A DNA stretch of 64,000 nucleotides from Mesostigma viride. Lineage: Eukaryota > Streptophyta > Mesostigmatophyceae > Mesostigmatales > Mesostigmataceae. A program made the position numbers and the translations under genes. Of this stretch, positions 11,044 through 32,954 are shown piece by piece; within the stretch, counting starts at the first letter, position 1; each line of letters starts with the position of its first letter. The stretch lies in the NCBI GenBank assembly GCA_009746045.1, contig RPFO01000079.1:1129285-1193284 (forward strand). The letters run 5' to 3'. The notes under the pieces were generated by a model. That model was not told where the DNA came from and ran no database searches. It saw only the letters and a program-made list of their open reading frames with translations.

Positions 11044-13561
11044 CGTGGCTACTCAGTCAACCCAATGGCGCCGGTGAATGGCTCTAAATACTAGAAATTG
11101 TACTATCCTGCGGTTCTGATTACAGCACTGTAGATAGCAGCTGATGTGTGAACATGCAGAAAACTTAGGACCTCTAGCCCCTGCGCGGGTTTGAACTTGG
11201 TACTTCCGGATCCGACGGAACGCCCCAGTAAAAACTCCCACTTTATTTGTGCAAAGCTTCTTGCGGCCGGGAAGGTGGGCGAGTAAGTTTTCTTTTGATG
11301 CTATCCAACTGAGGTGGGTTCCTATAATGGTCATCCTGAGCGGGTTCCGCTTACAACACTGTAGATAGCAGCTGATGTGAACATGCAGAAAACTTCCGCT
11401 AGACCTCTAGCCCCTGCGCGGGTTTGAACTTGGCACTTTCAGATCCGACGAAACGACCAGTAAAAACTCCCACTTCATTTGCGCAATGCTTCTTGCGGCC
11501 GGGAAGGTGGGCGAGTAAGTTTTCTTACTAGAAATTGTACTAAAGTTTTGAACTATAGATTAATAGACTCTTTGATATACTTAAGTATACTACTCTGAAC
11601 TACAGTTTTGAACTTAGAATGCCAAAATCCGGCGGCCTATGCGACCCAACTCCAAACCCACAACTCGGTAGTCAGTGACTACGCTGACTGACTGTAATTG
11701 ATCGTATCAGCCCGAGCGCTCTTGCGGAAAAACTTCCAAGGTTGAGATGTAAAGTGGCTAATTAGTTAGGGATTTGCTGATACTCATTTCCCATTTTACA
11801 TCTCCGGTCCATGTTTGTTCGATAATAAATATACCCCGAAAAATGGGTAAGAAGGAATAAATACCCCCCTTTTCCCCGGAAAAATGGGTAAGAAGTATCT
11901 CTTGACCGACTGGTGCAACTTCACGAATTCTTGCATGCATGAGCCGGTCTTGCAACTGACCCGCGCCCGGACCGGCACACAGTGGCATCCGGCGCGACGA
12001 TGATCGTCATGGGCATCCGCCATCGATGTAATTAAGTGAGACAACTGTGCCTGGACACATTAAGTGATACTACATGCATGTGACCTACGGAATGTCCCAT
12101 GTTCATAAATATTAGGATGTTATGACTGCTGGTAATAAACTAGTGTATTACGGAGCATCGATCCGCAACTTATCAAAGCAAGCGATTTTGTCGAACATGA
12201 GAATGAATCCTCAAATCAAGTGGGTCATGGTGGGGAATAGGACAAGGCTGAGCATCTAGTGTCACAGTACAGTCACGCTCAGAGTGCACTCATGCCATGC
12301 AAGCTAGGTACCCAACACATGCAAGCTTGCAATATATGAATGGTGTACCACCGTGGTACATCGTAAAGCGTAGAATGATAGCAAGATGGAAAAATGCGCG
12401 CTAGGTTATACGAAACTTGACCGGGTCCAGAGCTTGGTTTGAGCGGGCATTAATCAAACCATACACTGCGTTGCTCTTACCAGAAGGTTGACAAACTTTC
12501 GTAACTTTGAAGTGTAATCAATGTGCAATACATATGCACCGTTCAGTTAATTCTTAGATTTTTGAAATGGCTCAAATTGTAGGGCGACATCCTTCGAATC
12601 TCGAATGTCCAACTTTGACTTCAGGTCCGTTCACATGGCATAGCTGTCTCTCCTTTCCGTGAAGTATGGCCAATTACAGATGCGTTCATTACTACCAATG
12701 CTCAATTACCCTGCAGCCAGCTAATGCGACACGGGCTCCCTCTGTCCAACCAAGAGGAAAATGCCATGACCGCCGGGCATGATGCATAAGAAGCAGCATG
12801 CAGCATGCACATTGCACAAGCATCAACAATAAAAATAATCATTTAAAGACAACTCAAGGGAAAATGGCATCCCACTGAACTATCGACAATTCATCTGACT
12901 ACTGGCCTTGGCCATATGCATCAGCACCCCACGCACGCACACATACGCAGTGATGCACACACACAAATGGCCATTTCGATGATGAAGCGACGTTACGATA
13001 GAAGAGACATCAGTCAACAAGTGTTTAAGCTGCCACCTAATGAGCGAGGTTCCAAGAATGAGAAAGCCAGCAAGTGAGCGTGGGTCCATGGGCAGGGAAC
13101 AAAAAGTGGGGAACTATGTTCGATAGAAGTATCGGACGTGATGTGGAAGATGCCCCCAGCCTTTATGCTTGCGCCCAATCCAGTCCAGGGCTTTGCCTTC
13201 CCCCCCCAAATTATGGAAGAATACGCAAGCACAAGGTAATAACAATGCTACCACAAGTGCGACCCTGGATGCCTTATTTCCCGTCTTCTGCACGAGCAAG
13301 CACATCTTTTCTTAGGCACGCGTGAGCTTTAGCCGTGGAGCTTGATTCATTTTCTAGCGGACGTCCTTTACAACTCCAGGCCCAGGCACCTTGGCCCACG
13401 CCATGAAGCATACCGCAGGGTATGTGCACACGCAACATATTTGGCACAGTTTTATTCATTCACATCAACGAGACAACCAGCCACGGCTACGCTGCGATGC
13501 GAGGCCCACAGCCATGTGCGACACGCTACGTGGCCATGGCCAACTTCAATCTGTCCATTGA
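11044..13561. other. Gene-poor intergenic region with a 230-bp tandem duplication
   Basis: A segment starting near CACTGTAGATAGCAGCTGAT is present twice (about 11123-11290 and 11351-11525) and includes CCTCTAGCCCCTGCGCGGGT in both. The rest (11530-13560) is AT-richer, single-copy-looking sequence with no recognised coding potential. A TTACA at 13368-13372 puts a TGTAA on the minus strand about 190 nt after the kinase stop. Confidence 0.6.
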
Positions 13562-23221
<9,660 letters not shown>

Positions 23222-23909
23222 CAACGCAATTCGGCGCCGATATATACCCTTGTTGAAGTAATAATATAGCGTAGCAAAGCAATGCGCTTTTCCTCCCAAC
23301 TCCGAAGGAATTCAATATCTGAGGAGGTAAGCTACAGTATGTGAAATAGCAGCGCTACTACTAGTACTACTGTAGTAATACCGAAATTCGGTACTCGTGT
23401 TGGTCCCGTGGTAGTCTTTGCAGCTCCAGAGTAAGGCACGAGGCACGAAGGTAAAACGTGTTGTTGCCGCTTTTAGGGTGGTAGCCAGTGTGCCGCACGA
23501 AAAACAAAATCAATTAAATTTTAGTCGAATATGAATTATCATCCAGCATGGAGCATCTCACAAATATTTGCAGCGGGTAAATAACCAACATTTACTGCAA
23601 GACTGGTGCTGGTCCTGACTCTCAGCAACTGTGGCCCCCTCTCACGCGTGTAAAAAGTAAAAACGTTCGAGAATTCTATCTACTGTCGCTCGACAACAAA
23701 CCACAAACCTTGTGACAAGTGGCAGCACACGATTTTTCCGGCGAAAAGGCTGGGGGTAAAGTGAGAAGTCGTTCTTCGTTAGCGCGATACGTTGCGTTCT
23801 CTCACTTTTCTACCGAGCGATGGTGGACGGTGCTGGGAATTCATGGCTACCACCGCTTGAATGATGTTTCCTTTAAACCCGTGGATGAGAAAATTGTGAA
23901 GTCTTAAGA
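23222..23909. promoter_or_regulatory. Shared intergenic region between divergent PUKI and CCNDBP1-like genes
   Basis: The kinase (minus, start 23221) and the cyclin-D-binding homologue (plus, start 23910) point away from each other. Both promoters must lie in these 688 bp unless unseen 5' exons exist. The sequence is AT-rich around 23330-23560, with no certain TATA or other motif. The role is inferred from position only. Confidence 0.5.
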
Positions 23910-26900
23910 ATGCCTTTATCTACAGGTCATGCGAGTCCGCTTGGGCAAAGAATTGACGCGATCTGCAAGAACATCGATGATTCCTTTCAGCAGTTGGCAA
24001 CAATGGATCGCGTTCCCGATGGCCCGCTATCTTGCGTGTCAAGAGATCAGCTCAGAGCTGCTGCGGAAGCACTTTCCAAAGAAGCAACTAAAGGTAAGTG
24101 CGTGGTTCTCCCCTTTAGAATTATTCTCTCCATCTGCTTAATTGTCACTGGGCGGGAAAGAATTTCCTAGCGCCTGTTTTCAGGGATTCGTTACATCCGC
24201 AACTTGTATCCTCTTTGCAGGAAGTTATGAGTTCGATTTCAAGTGCGCGCGTTATAATTAGCCATCATGGCGTGATTACCACTTATACAAATTGTGGCGA
24301 TGGCAAATTGGTTACACTCGGTTCGTTCCTAGTCTAGGAGCGCGCGAGCGAATGCAGGTACAGGTAGATCTCATACGGCCTTCTGGCTAGGTAATTTCCT
24401 TCGCGAAATTAGCGAGGAACATCGCCGTGTTCACCTCTATTGCATCCCCCCCTAGCGGCCAGGCTTGGCGGGCTGTGCTGTTTCGATCTATCTGTGACAT
24501 GGTATATGCCGCAGCGCCAGCCACGCAGGAGAAAGCTCTCATCCATGCGATTACCAATACCGAAGCAGCGATACTCAAGCGCACTCTGATACAGATAAGC
24601 CTGGCGCCTTGTGTGGGCAATTGCTCTTCTGAGCCCACAGGGATTTTACATCATCAAATGGTGAGCTGCAGGCCAGTCAGCCATGGCGGCCTCTGGGCTG
24701 GGCAGGGGCATTGGCTGCAAAAGAATGCGAAATGAAAGAACAGCGATTGAAGATTAGCCCGTAATGGGAAACTCTTTGAACGTACTAGGGTATCCTCCAG
24801 GCATACGGTTCGAGCACGTATCCGCGACATCTTGTTACGCTTTAAGCCCTCTTTCGAAAAATGACATCTTCACAAAGTATCAAAATAGCCAGCTGGCCAA
24901 GTGGCAGGAGCAGTGCACTGAATTTTCCAGCTAGTGCCATCGCTGCTTAGATACTTAATTGGTTTCAATTGCAGTATTCTGCTTTGAATATACGTATATG
25001 TATTACGTAATATTTAGTGTGGCATCCAGCATGTGGCATCAAACATATGGCATCAAGCATGAAGTGAATGTCCTGTCTTCGCGCCCCTGGTGAAATGCAG
25101 GGCTGTCTAGCGAGAGCATGCTGTGCTTAATCACAGCCTTGTTGTTTAATTATAGCCTGTTTCTGGCAAGTCAGCCGACTTCTCCAAAATTTTAGTGCGC
25201 AGGAACCGGTGATTCCTCCTCCTCACATCTTTTCTTGCTCTATTTTCCGTTTTTGCCCTTTTTAAAAGGATCTCTTATCAGCAACATGCCTTACTCTTCC
25301 ATGGTGCCACATCTGCACACCTGAACTTGTGCCATACTTCGACGTATACAAGGCTTTGATGTACAAATAGCCTTGTGTGGTGTTCTTCCTTTTCCTCCAC
25401 GTTGCCTTCAATATTATTCTTCCTCTTCGCCCTGCCTCGGTCTTTTTTTGCTTTCTCAATGCCCCCTTGCCCTTTTTGTCCCCATTCGTTGCTAGCTTTT
25501 CTCTGTCAATCGACTGACGTCTTTGGCTGATGCTCGTGCCATCTTGCCCTCTTCGCCCTTGTATTTCACCCGAAACTGCCCCTCCTCCCCACCCCCCTAA
25601 CACGCATGCACACGCACACACTGCCTTTCTCTGGCACGACCCGACCTTATACCCCTCCCCCTCCCCCCCCCCCTCCCCCTCCCCCTCCCCCTCCCCCTCC
25701 CCTCCCCCTCCCCTCCCCCTCCCCTCCCCCTCCCCTCCCCTCCCCCTCCCCTCCCCTCCCCCTCCCCTCCCCCTCCCCCTCCCCCTCCCCTCCCCCCTCC
25801 CCTCCCCCTCCCCTCCCCTCCCCCCCCCTCCCCCTCCCCCTCCCCTCCCCCCTCCCCTCCCCCTCCCCCTCCCCCCCCCTCCCCTCCCCTCCCCCCCCCC
25901 CCTCCCCTCCCCCTCCCCCTCCCCCTCCCCCCCCCCCCCCCCCTCCCCCTCCCCTCCCCTCCCCTCCCCCTCTCCCTCTTCCCCCCACCTTTGCCTACCC
26001 TCCCACCGCACAACCAGTCGGCATGTTGTGCAAGGCGGCGCCCATTCCAGAGACACTCATCCCCTTGCTCGAGGCGCTCGAGTTCCGCGCCATTGTTCTG
26101 CTGGCACTCGGGCAGGCCCTCGTGCGCGCGGGCGTGGGTGTGGGGCCCACCTTCTTCGCCGCCATCACATCCGCAATGACCCCTATTGCCCAATCCTGCT
26201 CCCGCTTGCTCCAGGCGATCAAGGCCCAGGACGGGGCGAGTAGTGGCAGGCGGGGCGGCTCGCGCGCGGGTATGGGTGGGGATGACGACGATGCCATCGC
26301 ACGCACCGTGGGGGTTGTGTGGGAGGCCTGTGACGGGATCAAGAAGCTACCGCTGAGCAACAACGTGGCCGTCGGGCGGCTGATCACGCGCGCTGCCATG
26401 TCGGTCAAGAGCGCTCTGAGCGAGATGGAGGGGATGAGGGCGGTCGAGTCGCAGGGGGGCGCGAGCGAAGGGGGCGGCGCGGATAAGAGTGCGGGGGGTC
26501 AAGATGGGGTGGACGGCCTGAGTTTGCCCCCCGATGGCGCAATGCCCCCTGCTGCCGCCGTAATGGCAGGGGGGAGGGGGGGGGCGAGGGATGAGCGGGG
26601 CGCTCGGGCATTGAGAGGGGGCCCGGCAGGGGGGGACGCCGGTGGCAGGATGAAGATGGAAGCGGATGATGACGACGACGATGATGATGATTTTGACCCG
26701 GAGTTCTCCCCCGAGGACATCGCGCAGGTGGCTCACGCGATCGAGCTGGTGAAGGCGGCGGCGAGGGTGTACCGGCCGCTGATGCTTGCGGTCCAGGACG
26801 CGGAGATCAGCAGCGCCGACGCGATCACTGCGCTGGAGGCGGTGGGCTCTCAGGCCAAGGAGCTGGCCAAGGGGGTGGACGCACTGGGGGCGGCGCTGTA

Positions 26901-27060
26901 CCCCCCCCAGGAGCAAGGGGAGATCCGGGACGCAATCCGAGGGGTGTCGCATGCGCTACTTGACATGCGGCCCCACTTGCAGGCTCTCTTCCCGCAGCTG
27001 CCCCGAGATTTGGTCGACGCGATGGACGAGGCGATCGCGTGCTTGACGAGGGGCCGGTGA
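23910..27060 (+). CDS. CCNDBP1: Cyclin-D1-binding protein 1 (GCIP/CCNDBP1) homologue, two exons
   Basis: Exons 23910-24093 and 26018-27060, joined by a GTAAGT donor and an ACCAG acceptor in phase 1; 408 aa, near the animal protein's about 360. The family is a helix-rich nuclear/cytoplasmic regulator that binds D-type cyclin in animals; its role in algae is unknown. Visible blocks: RIDAICKNIDDSFQQL (15-30); GMLCKAAPIPETL (63-75), matching the plant 'AGMLWTG' turn; VGPTFFAAITSAMTPIAQS (103-121); VGVVWEACDGIKKLP (159-173); NNVAVGRLITRAAMSVKSAL (176-195); a Gly-rich linker (205-272); an acidic run of Asp (278-286); FSPEDIAQVAHAIELVK (291-307); and ALYPPQEQGEIRDAIRG near 355. The exon junction falls exactly at EATK/VGML, where the families align, so the model is firm. 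TGTAA lies 48 nt after the stop. The single intron is filled by a C-rich array. Confidence 0.88.
25651..25990. repeat. CCCCT/CCCCCT array just upstream of a 3' splice site
   Basis: About 340 bp of C-runs separated by single T. It ends about 27 nt before the acceptor of the cyclin-D-binding gene's exon 2 (26016-26017), so it doubles as a giant polypyrimidine tract. Its G-rich complement is on the template strand. Confidence 0.95.
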
Positions 27061-27108
27061 TGGAGGAGTGATGATCATGGAGTGGTGATCATGGTACAAG
27101 CTTCACAT

Positions 27109-27113
27109 TGTAA
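27109..27113 (+). terminator. TGTAA poly(A) signal of the CCNDBP1-like gene
   Basis: This pentamer, the common green-algal cleavage/polyadenylation signal, is 48 nt downstream of the TGA at 27058-27060. Confidence 0.55.
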
Positions 27114-28027
27114 TGGGGTTCTTGGCCGCCTGTGCCACCGTGGGGGACCGATCGCTGAGGAGGAGCGAGCTGAGGGAAGGGAAGGGGGGGAAAGGAGGGT
27201 ATGTGTTGGGCGGATGAAGGATGCCGGAGGGGGAGGGAGGGACGGGCTTGTGGTCTCTACGAAGCTTACGATTATGAAGAGGATAAGCCATGCAGGTTGT
27301 CTGAAGCTCGGTGTGTGGCGTAATGGTCTGATTGGATCACGGGGAGCGGGTGGTGGTGGTGGTGGTGGTGACGTCAGTGCTATGTGGGCCCGTTCTGTCA
27401 AGTCACGAAGGGTTTACTCCAGTATTGCTCAAGTCACTTGGGCTGGGCTTGCCGGTTGCCTGATCTGTCCGGGCAGTGATCCACACCGGTGCCTGACCTA
27501 CCTATCTTGTCTCATTGACTCATATCACATAAAGCCAGCCTGGCAAGTTAGTATACTTTTTCTTGACCAAATGGAGACATCAGCATCTGATTGAAGAAAC
27601 AGGACACCGCAGTTAGATGTGTAGTAGTTTTATTTGAATCATGTGTTGTACCAAGTGAGACGACCATACATTGTACCAAGTATGGGGTGCATGTACAATC
27701 GTCATGGAAAATAGCAAATAGTGAAGTGAATGTTCCTAACGGGCCACCGGTACACGAGAGAAACGTGAAACATCTTCGAGTAGCTCCGGCGGGTTTTAGT
27801 TAGTATTAGGGCCTCTGCGCCAATAGATTTTCGCGGCTATATGGGGTCTCATTGATATGGGGTCTCATGTATCAATTGTGAGACAACCAACGCAGACCAG
27901 ACCTCTGGTGGAGCTAGAATCTGCACCATGGCAGCTTGAGCATGTTGTTTTTTTATTCCAGTGTGTCGAATCCTTGGTTCACGATGATGGAAATTTGAAT
28001 GCATGGAGTGGAAATGTGCATGTACAT
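27114..28027. other. Intergenic, no gene recognised
   Basis: Follows the cyclin-D-binding gene. It has a short GGT run at 27350-27372 and a small direct repeat 'atggggtctcat' at 27841-27868. A fragment near 27880 resembles the GAGACAACCAGCG block seen at 33630 and 34140. No coding region is supported. Confidence 0.5.
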
Positions 28028-28580
28028 AGCCTTGCTGCCGATGTGGCAGCAATGGGAGGCACGCTGGCTACTGAGCTCCCTCACCTTTCCACCACCGTCG
28101 CCTCCACCTCCACTGCCGACATCAAGGCCCAGCTCCTCGACCTCGACAAGCGCCTCCACGCCACTGCCCTCGCCCTTGAGCTAGTGTCTGCACGACACCG
28201 CAGGCCTCACCGCCCAGGCGGTGAAGGACATCGCTGCCCAGCCGGCATCTGCTGGCCCGGCCAGCGATGGACCCTCCACATGGGCGGACTTGCTTCAGCA
28301 CCACACCACCTCCACCACCTCCAGTACCATCGCGGCACAGCTCAAGCAACAAGCCCTCGACCTTCGTGAGGAGGCCGACATCACCCAGCGCAGCCACAAT
28401 GTCATCGTCAAGCACTTCGACCAGCCGGCAGATGAGACCTTGACGACTCTTCTCACGGCATTTAAGCGCGACATTCTTGCCCGCATGCAACTCACTAGCT
28501 GGTGAGCTGCGGATGTCGGCTGTCCGCCTCCCCCGCGCGCGGGGTAAGGCTGGCCCGGCACCCGTGCTCCTCACCTTTAA
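28028..28580 (+). mobile_element. LINE-like copy C, left part (5'-truncated ORF1)
   Basis: Begins inside the coiled-coil section (ADVAAMGGTLATELPHLST) and runs through RSHNVIVKHFDQPADE to the AVRLPRARGKAGPAPVLLTF block. It is then cut by the TTAA element at 28577-28580. The frame is broken near 28180 and 28500. The right part continues at 30318. Confidence 0.85.
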
Positions 28581-30317
28581 CCCGTGTTTTTTTACAACGC
28601 GATACATCGCGTTGTAGGGTTAGAACGCGATGTATCGCGTTGTAATCTGACACGTGGCAAACCTATTAAACATGCGATTTTTGGTCTGAAACTTTCAAGA
28701 TAGGTCAGAAACATCTCATAGAATTCAAGAAAAAATCCTGGTATTTTTGGTATTTTTTTTGTGACAGCTGCAAACAAATATGTACCACTGAAATCAGGCA
28801 TTTTCGCGGGACGAAGGTGAAGACGACGGCGATGGCGGCAGGTAGATCTCGCCAGTTTTCGCGCGAATTTCAGTGGCTGTTGGGTGGCACGACCATGATG
28901 ATGCGTTCAAAGGTTGATAATTAGGTTTCTACGAGTTTGTTGAGGTACTGGGGCAAAGGAAACGTAGTTTTTTCCAGTTTCTCACCCAACTTTCATGCGG
29001 AAACCCTGGAAACCGGCATACATATTATTACGTCAAGACTCGGGTCTGCTGCGGCACCATGCTTGGTATTTCCATGGTGTTTCGACTTCTTAACACATGT
29101 TTATTCATTCCGAACGTCCGGACTCTCGGCTAAACCGAGAATTGTGCAGACTTTTATTGGGTAGCGCCGGGCATGATGGTGCCTGCAAATAGCGTAAGGC
29201 GTGACCGTGGCTATTGCTACGGTATGCTGTATTTTCCTGGAAATGGCCTCTGCCACCGGCTCAATAGTGCTTGCAGGCGTAAGTATATCGTGTTTCTACC
29301 TAGTTTCTGCCAGTTTTCCACTTATTTCTACCGACCTCTGCCCAGCCTCTCTAAGACCGCCATCCTACTCGACGTTGCTTGCATGTCAGCCATAGCAGGT
29401 TGCAGTTGTGCAGTATTTAGGTGCTGTATACGTCGTCAAGCCGTGCATATATCGTGAGGATTGGATGTTGATGGTTTATACTGCGTTGATTGTGCAAGAA
29501 GACCAGCTAGGTGCCCATAATCATGGTGTATAATCATGTGTTGTTAGCATCTTGCCACCATTTGCTAGCATGCATTCCAGCGTCATCTTTGCCTGCATGT
29601 AAGCTCATGGATCACTCAACCTATCCAAGCCTTGCATTTCACGTGCCTCTTTCTTTCAGTATTGCACGCGTTATGGAATGAAAACCCAGCACCTCCGTTC
29701 CCACGAGGCATGTGCTCAACACGTTGTGAGAGTGGATGATGCTTTGGCTATGGCTGCCTGATTCAGTCATATTAGGTCATCCAGTCATGATGTTTGATGC
29801 ATGTTTGATGCTGTATAACTTATACAACACCTATTTTCAACGTTTTGACCCTCCAAGCTCACTATGGCCCCGTTTATGGGGCTCATGTCGTTGCGTCATG
29901 TTGTGAAGGGCTCTCATTTTTCCCACTGCGTTGTACTGCGTTGTAATTGTGATGCTAATGAAAAATAGCTCCAGTGGCCCAATGGGCCTGAGTTTTGTTT
30001 CACAGAGCCTGCATATGTTGCCCATAGCTCGTGCAAGAAGCCAGATTTTTTTCATGAACCATTTGTGAATAAGCACATGACTTGTGACCTAGGGTCAAGA
30101 AATCGCGGTCATGGTCAGACCCCCCTGTATTCAAACCAGTGTATCTCTCTAATGAATAAGCATTTTGTAGGTCTGAGTAGCTCAAAAAATCCTTTGATTT
30201 ATGGGCTTTCAGGAAAGTATATACATGACCATGAAAAAAAATTTTCCTTAGGTGCTATACGCGTTCTAAAAAAAGCTTACAACGCTATATATCGCGTTCT
30301 AATTAAAAAAACACGGG
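28581..30317. mobile_element. TTAA-flanked DNA transposon (piggyBac-like, non-autonomous) inside LINE copy C
   Basis: 1737 bp bounded by TTAA on both sides (28577-28580 and 30318-30321), with perfect 14-bp terminal inverted repeats starting CCCGTGTTTTTTTA. Inside the left end are two palindromes of form AACGCGAT-NN-ATCGCGTT (about 28599-28616 and 28627-28644); a decayed one (AACGCTATATATCGCGTT) lies near the right end. TTAA duplication and a terminal CCC are hallmarks of the piggyBac superfamily. No transposase was recognised inside; the open frames are at most about 94 codons. Removing the element rejoins the LINE ORF1 sequence, which confirms the boundaries. Confidence 0.88.
29660..29761 (+). 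other. Possible terminal exon with a C2H2-like motif inside the TTAA element
   Basis: A strong acceptor-like TTTCTTTCAG precedes an open stretch of 33 codons ending in TGA. The peptide contains YCTRYGMKTQHLRSHEAC, a zinc-finger-like spacing of Cys and His. No matching upstream exons were established, so this is only suggestive of a captured or decayed gene. Confidence 0.25.
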
Positions 30318-30600
30318 TTAACATGGCGGACAAGCTGTCGTTCCTTAAATGCCGCAAGAAGCTCTCGGGGACTCGCTTCACGCTGGACGACGACTTGATC
30401 GACCCTGGCCCAGCAACAACGGCGAGGCGAGCTATGCGGCCGACCTACCTTCGGCTCCGGCAGAGCGCAGGGGGGAAACCGGTCTACTGGAGGGGGGCGG
30501 TCATCCACGTTGACCACAAGCCCTGGCAGGCACCTCCAGCCAGTGACCCCAGAAACCTCAGTATAGGGAATATATGTGCGTAGTACTCCTACGCACACAG
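30318..30600 (+). mobile_element. LINE-like copy C, right part (ORF1 C-terminus)
   Basis: Resumes directly after the TTAA element with MADKLSFLKCRKKLSGTRFT, then DDDL and VYWRGAVIHVDHKPWQAPPA. Small insertions break the frame near 30400-30430. The sequence ends near the 'ggaatatatgtgcgtagtac' junction instead of the usual tail. Confidence 0.85.
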
Positions 30601-30689
30601 ATCTCGAATTATTTATCTAGTACCAAATCCGAAAGGCTTGCATCACTCCCCGGAAAGGAGAACTTTTGCGGATGACTGTAGGTGTCAGT

Positions 30690-30850
30690 TGGCGATGCCT
30701 TAGGATCAGGAGACGTCCGTCCTAAAGTCAGCAAAAGTTGGTGCGAGAGGTCCCCAGTTCGATTCCGGCCTGGATTCATTTGCAGATCGCGTTTTCCACG
30801 GACCGGCACTGAACGCAAATGGTTTTCACCTTTGCGGCGTGCCAAATCAG
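30690..30850 (+). repeat. Possible tRNA-derived SINE fragment
   Basis: Contains an A-box-like GTAGGTGTCAGTTGG and, 60-70 bp later, a B-box-like AGTTCGATTCC. The downstream 105 bp (GGATTCATTTGCAGATCGCG onward) recur at 48887-49003 next to another LINE copy. The T-stem is imperfect, so it is not a functional tRNA gene. Confidence 0.4.
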
Positions 30851-30904
30851 AATCAGAATATACCAGTAGTGTAGATTAGTCAGGCTTAGCCTAGAATGTG
30901 GCCT

Positions 30905-32925
30905 ATGCGCATTAATTAATTAATTAATTAGGAACATAACTCCGTTGGGAGTATATGTAGCACATATCCCTGAGAAGGGGCATATGAGCCTATAATACAT
31001 TCTAAGCTACTTCCTGCAAGGGTGGGAATGTAAACAACACTTGCTCTAGGTGCACCAGGGCACCCGCACCCTCATGGTCTATCACGCTATGCCCGGGTAA
31101 GGGGGGGAGCATGCCTGTGAGGGGGAAGATCATCATGGCTATACAAGAGCTATGGCATGGCTTCTCAGCAGAGAGTGACTCCCTGCATGGGCACAACATT
31201 ACTAAATAAGGCTAGGCATCGTCTGGAGTGTGGCACATCATAGGCACACATGTACATGATTAAATAAAGCGCAGGGCTTAGCTGAGATAGTGCCTCTAGG
31301 AGGCGTACATGTACATGGCCACGGTCTATCTATTCTGCACTACTACTGCTGTATTCCCCTAAGCTGGGGCGTCTGGAGTCGCTGGGGCCGCGGGGGGGGG
31401 GGGGGGTCGCCTGCCAGGGCTTGTGGCCGACGTAGATGGCCGCCCCCTTCCAGTACACGGGCTGCCCCGCCTTGGTCTGCCGGAGCTGGAGGTAGGTCGG
31501 CCATAGCTCCCGTCGCCGTTGTTGCTGCGCCAGGGTCAAGTCGTCATCAAGGGTGAAGAGAGTCTTCTCGAGCCGCTTGCGGCGTCTGAGAAAAGAAATC
31601 TTGTCCGCCGGGGTCTTAAAGGTGAGGAGGAGCGGGGGCGGCCCTGCCTTACCCCGCGCGCGGGGAAGGCGGTGGGCAGCCAGCTCTATCTCACCGTTAA
31701 GGCCCATGCGACCAAGGATTTCTCTCTCAAACGCACGCAAAAGCTTCTCGGAATTCTCACCTTCCTCCATCTTGAAGTTCTTGACAATGACGTTGAGGCT
31801 GCGCTTGGCGAGCTCGGCCTCCTCGCGGAGGTCAAGCGTCTGCCGTTGAAGCTGGGCTGCGACGGCGGAGGTGGTGGAGGTGGTACTGATGTTGCTTAAG
31901 CATGTCCGCCCAGGTGGTGATGGGAGGAGCATCGCCGGCCAGGCCAGCCGAGGCTGGCTTGGCGGCAATGTCCTTCACCGCCTGGGCGGTGAGGCCTGCG
32001 GTATTCTGCAGAACCTCGATAGCAATGGCGTTGTCCTTAAGACGCTGGTCGATGTCACGGAGCTGGGCGGTGATGGCGTCGGAGGTGGAGGTGGTGGCGG
32101 TGGAGGAGGCGAGGAGGGTGGAGGTGGCGGTGGAGATGGTGGAGGTGGCGGTGGAGAGGAGGGGGAGCTCGGCAGCCAACGTGCTGCCCATGACCGCCAC
32201 ATCTGCTGCGATGGGGGCCACGTGCTGCTCGAGGCCGGGCCTCCTTGAGGAGTGAGCGGATGGAGGATTCGGTTAAGGTGGTGGTGAGGGGCTTTGGGGG
32301 CCAAAGCTCCTCGAGGGAGCGGCCGAGGAGGGAGAAAAGGACGCGAATCTGAAGGTTGGGGCGGCGGCATTGGAGGATTTGGTCGAAGTTGTGGGTGCGT
32401 CTCTGGAAAGCATCGGTGAGGCGGCCCTGATGGAAGAGTTGCTTGCACATCTCGAGAAGCGAGGCATACGATCCGAAAAACACGTAGCTCAGGATCCTGT
32501 CGGGGTTGAGCTTGTCGAAAAAGCCGGGCTGGCTGGCGTCAAAGTCGTACTCCTCCCAGGTCGGCTCGGCAGGGCGACTGCGCTTGGGTTCAGGCGACGC
32601 TGCTGGCGAGGCGGCCAGCGGGGGCTGGGCGACCACTAGAGCTTGGCTAGTGGCGCCGCTGCCTTCTGGGCCGGTTGGCGAAGCTGCAGCCGGGGCTGCA
32701 GACGTATTTTCATTGCTGAGCGCAGCCGCCAGGCTGCGTTGCGTCGAGAGGCGTTTGCTCATCGTATAGTGCGTTATAGCTTCGGAAAATTATATCAGCA
32801 TGTGCGTCTAAGAAAGACGAAGCGATTGTGATATTCACAGCTGAATTCGGTGCTCAAACGTGAAAGTTATGAGCTCCGACAGCCATGGCTACCTCGTGGC
32901 TCGTGGCTCGTGGCTCAGATGACAG
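30905..32925 (-). mobile_element. LINE-like copy D: most complete ORF1 N-terminus, two frameshifts
   Basis: Minus strand. The start codon is at 32762 (MSKRLSTQRSLAAALSNENT) and the open frame runs to about 32235 before a frameshift. It covers a region specific to this copy (WEEYDFDASQPGFFDKLNPD, RRTHNFDQILQCRRPNLQI). The coiled-coil part is open at 32221-31832. The C-terminal part (31968-31330) has RSLNVIVKNFKMEEGE, FTLDDDLTLAQQQRRREL and VYWKGAAIYVGHKPW. The 3' tail and repeat X occupy 31310-30905, ending in (AATT)n. It is more diverged from A, B, C and E than they are from each other, so it is a second subfamily. Confidence 0.85.
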
Positions 32926-32954
32926 GGCTCAGCCACCTGCATGGCATAGCATGG

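Noticed and set aside
30690-30775. Functional tRNA gene
   Set aside because: Box-like motifs are present, but the T-stem pairs poorly and no acceptor stem closes; it is better explained as a tRNA-derived repeat fragment, half of which recurs at 48887.
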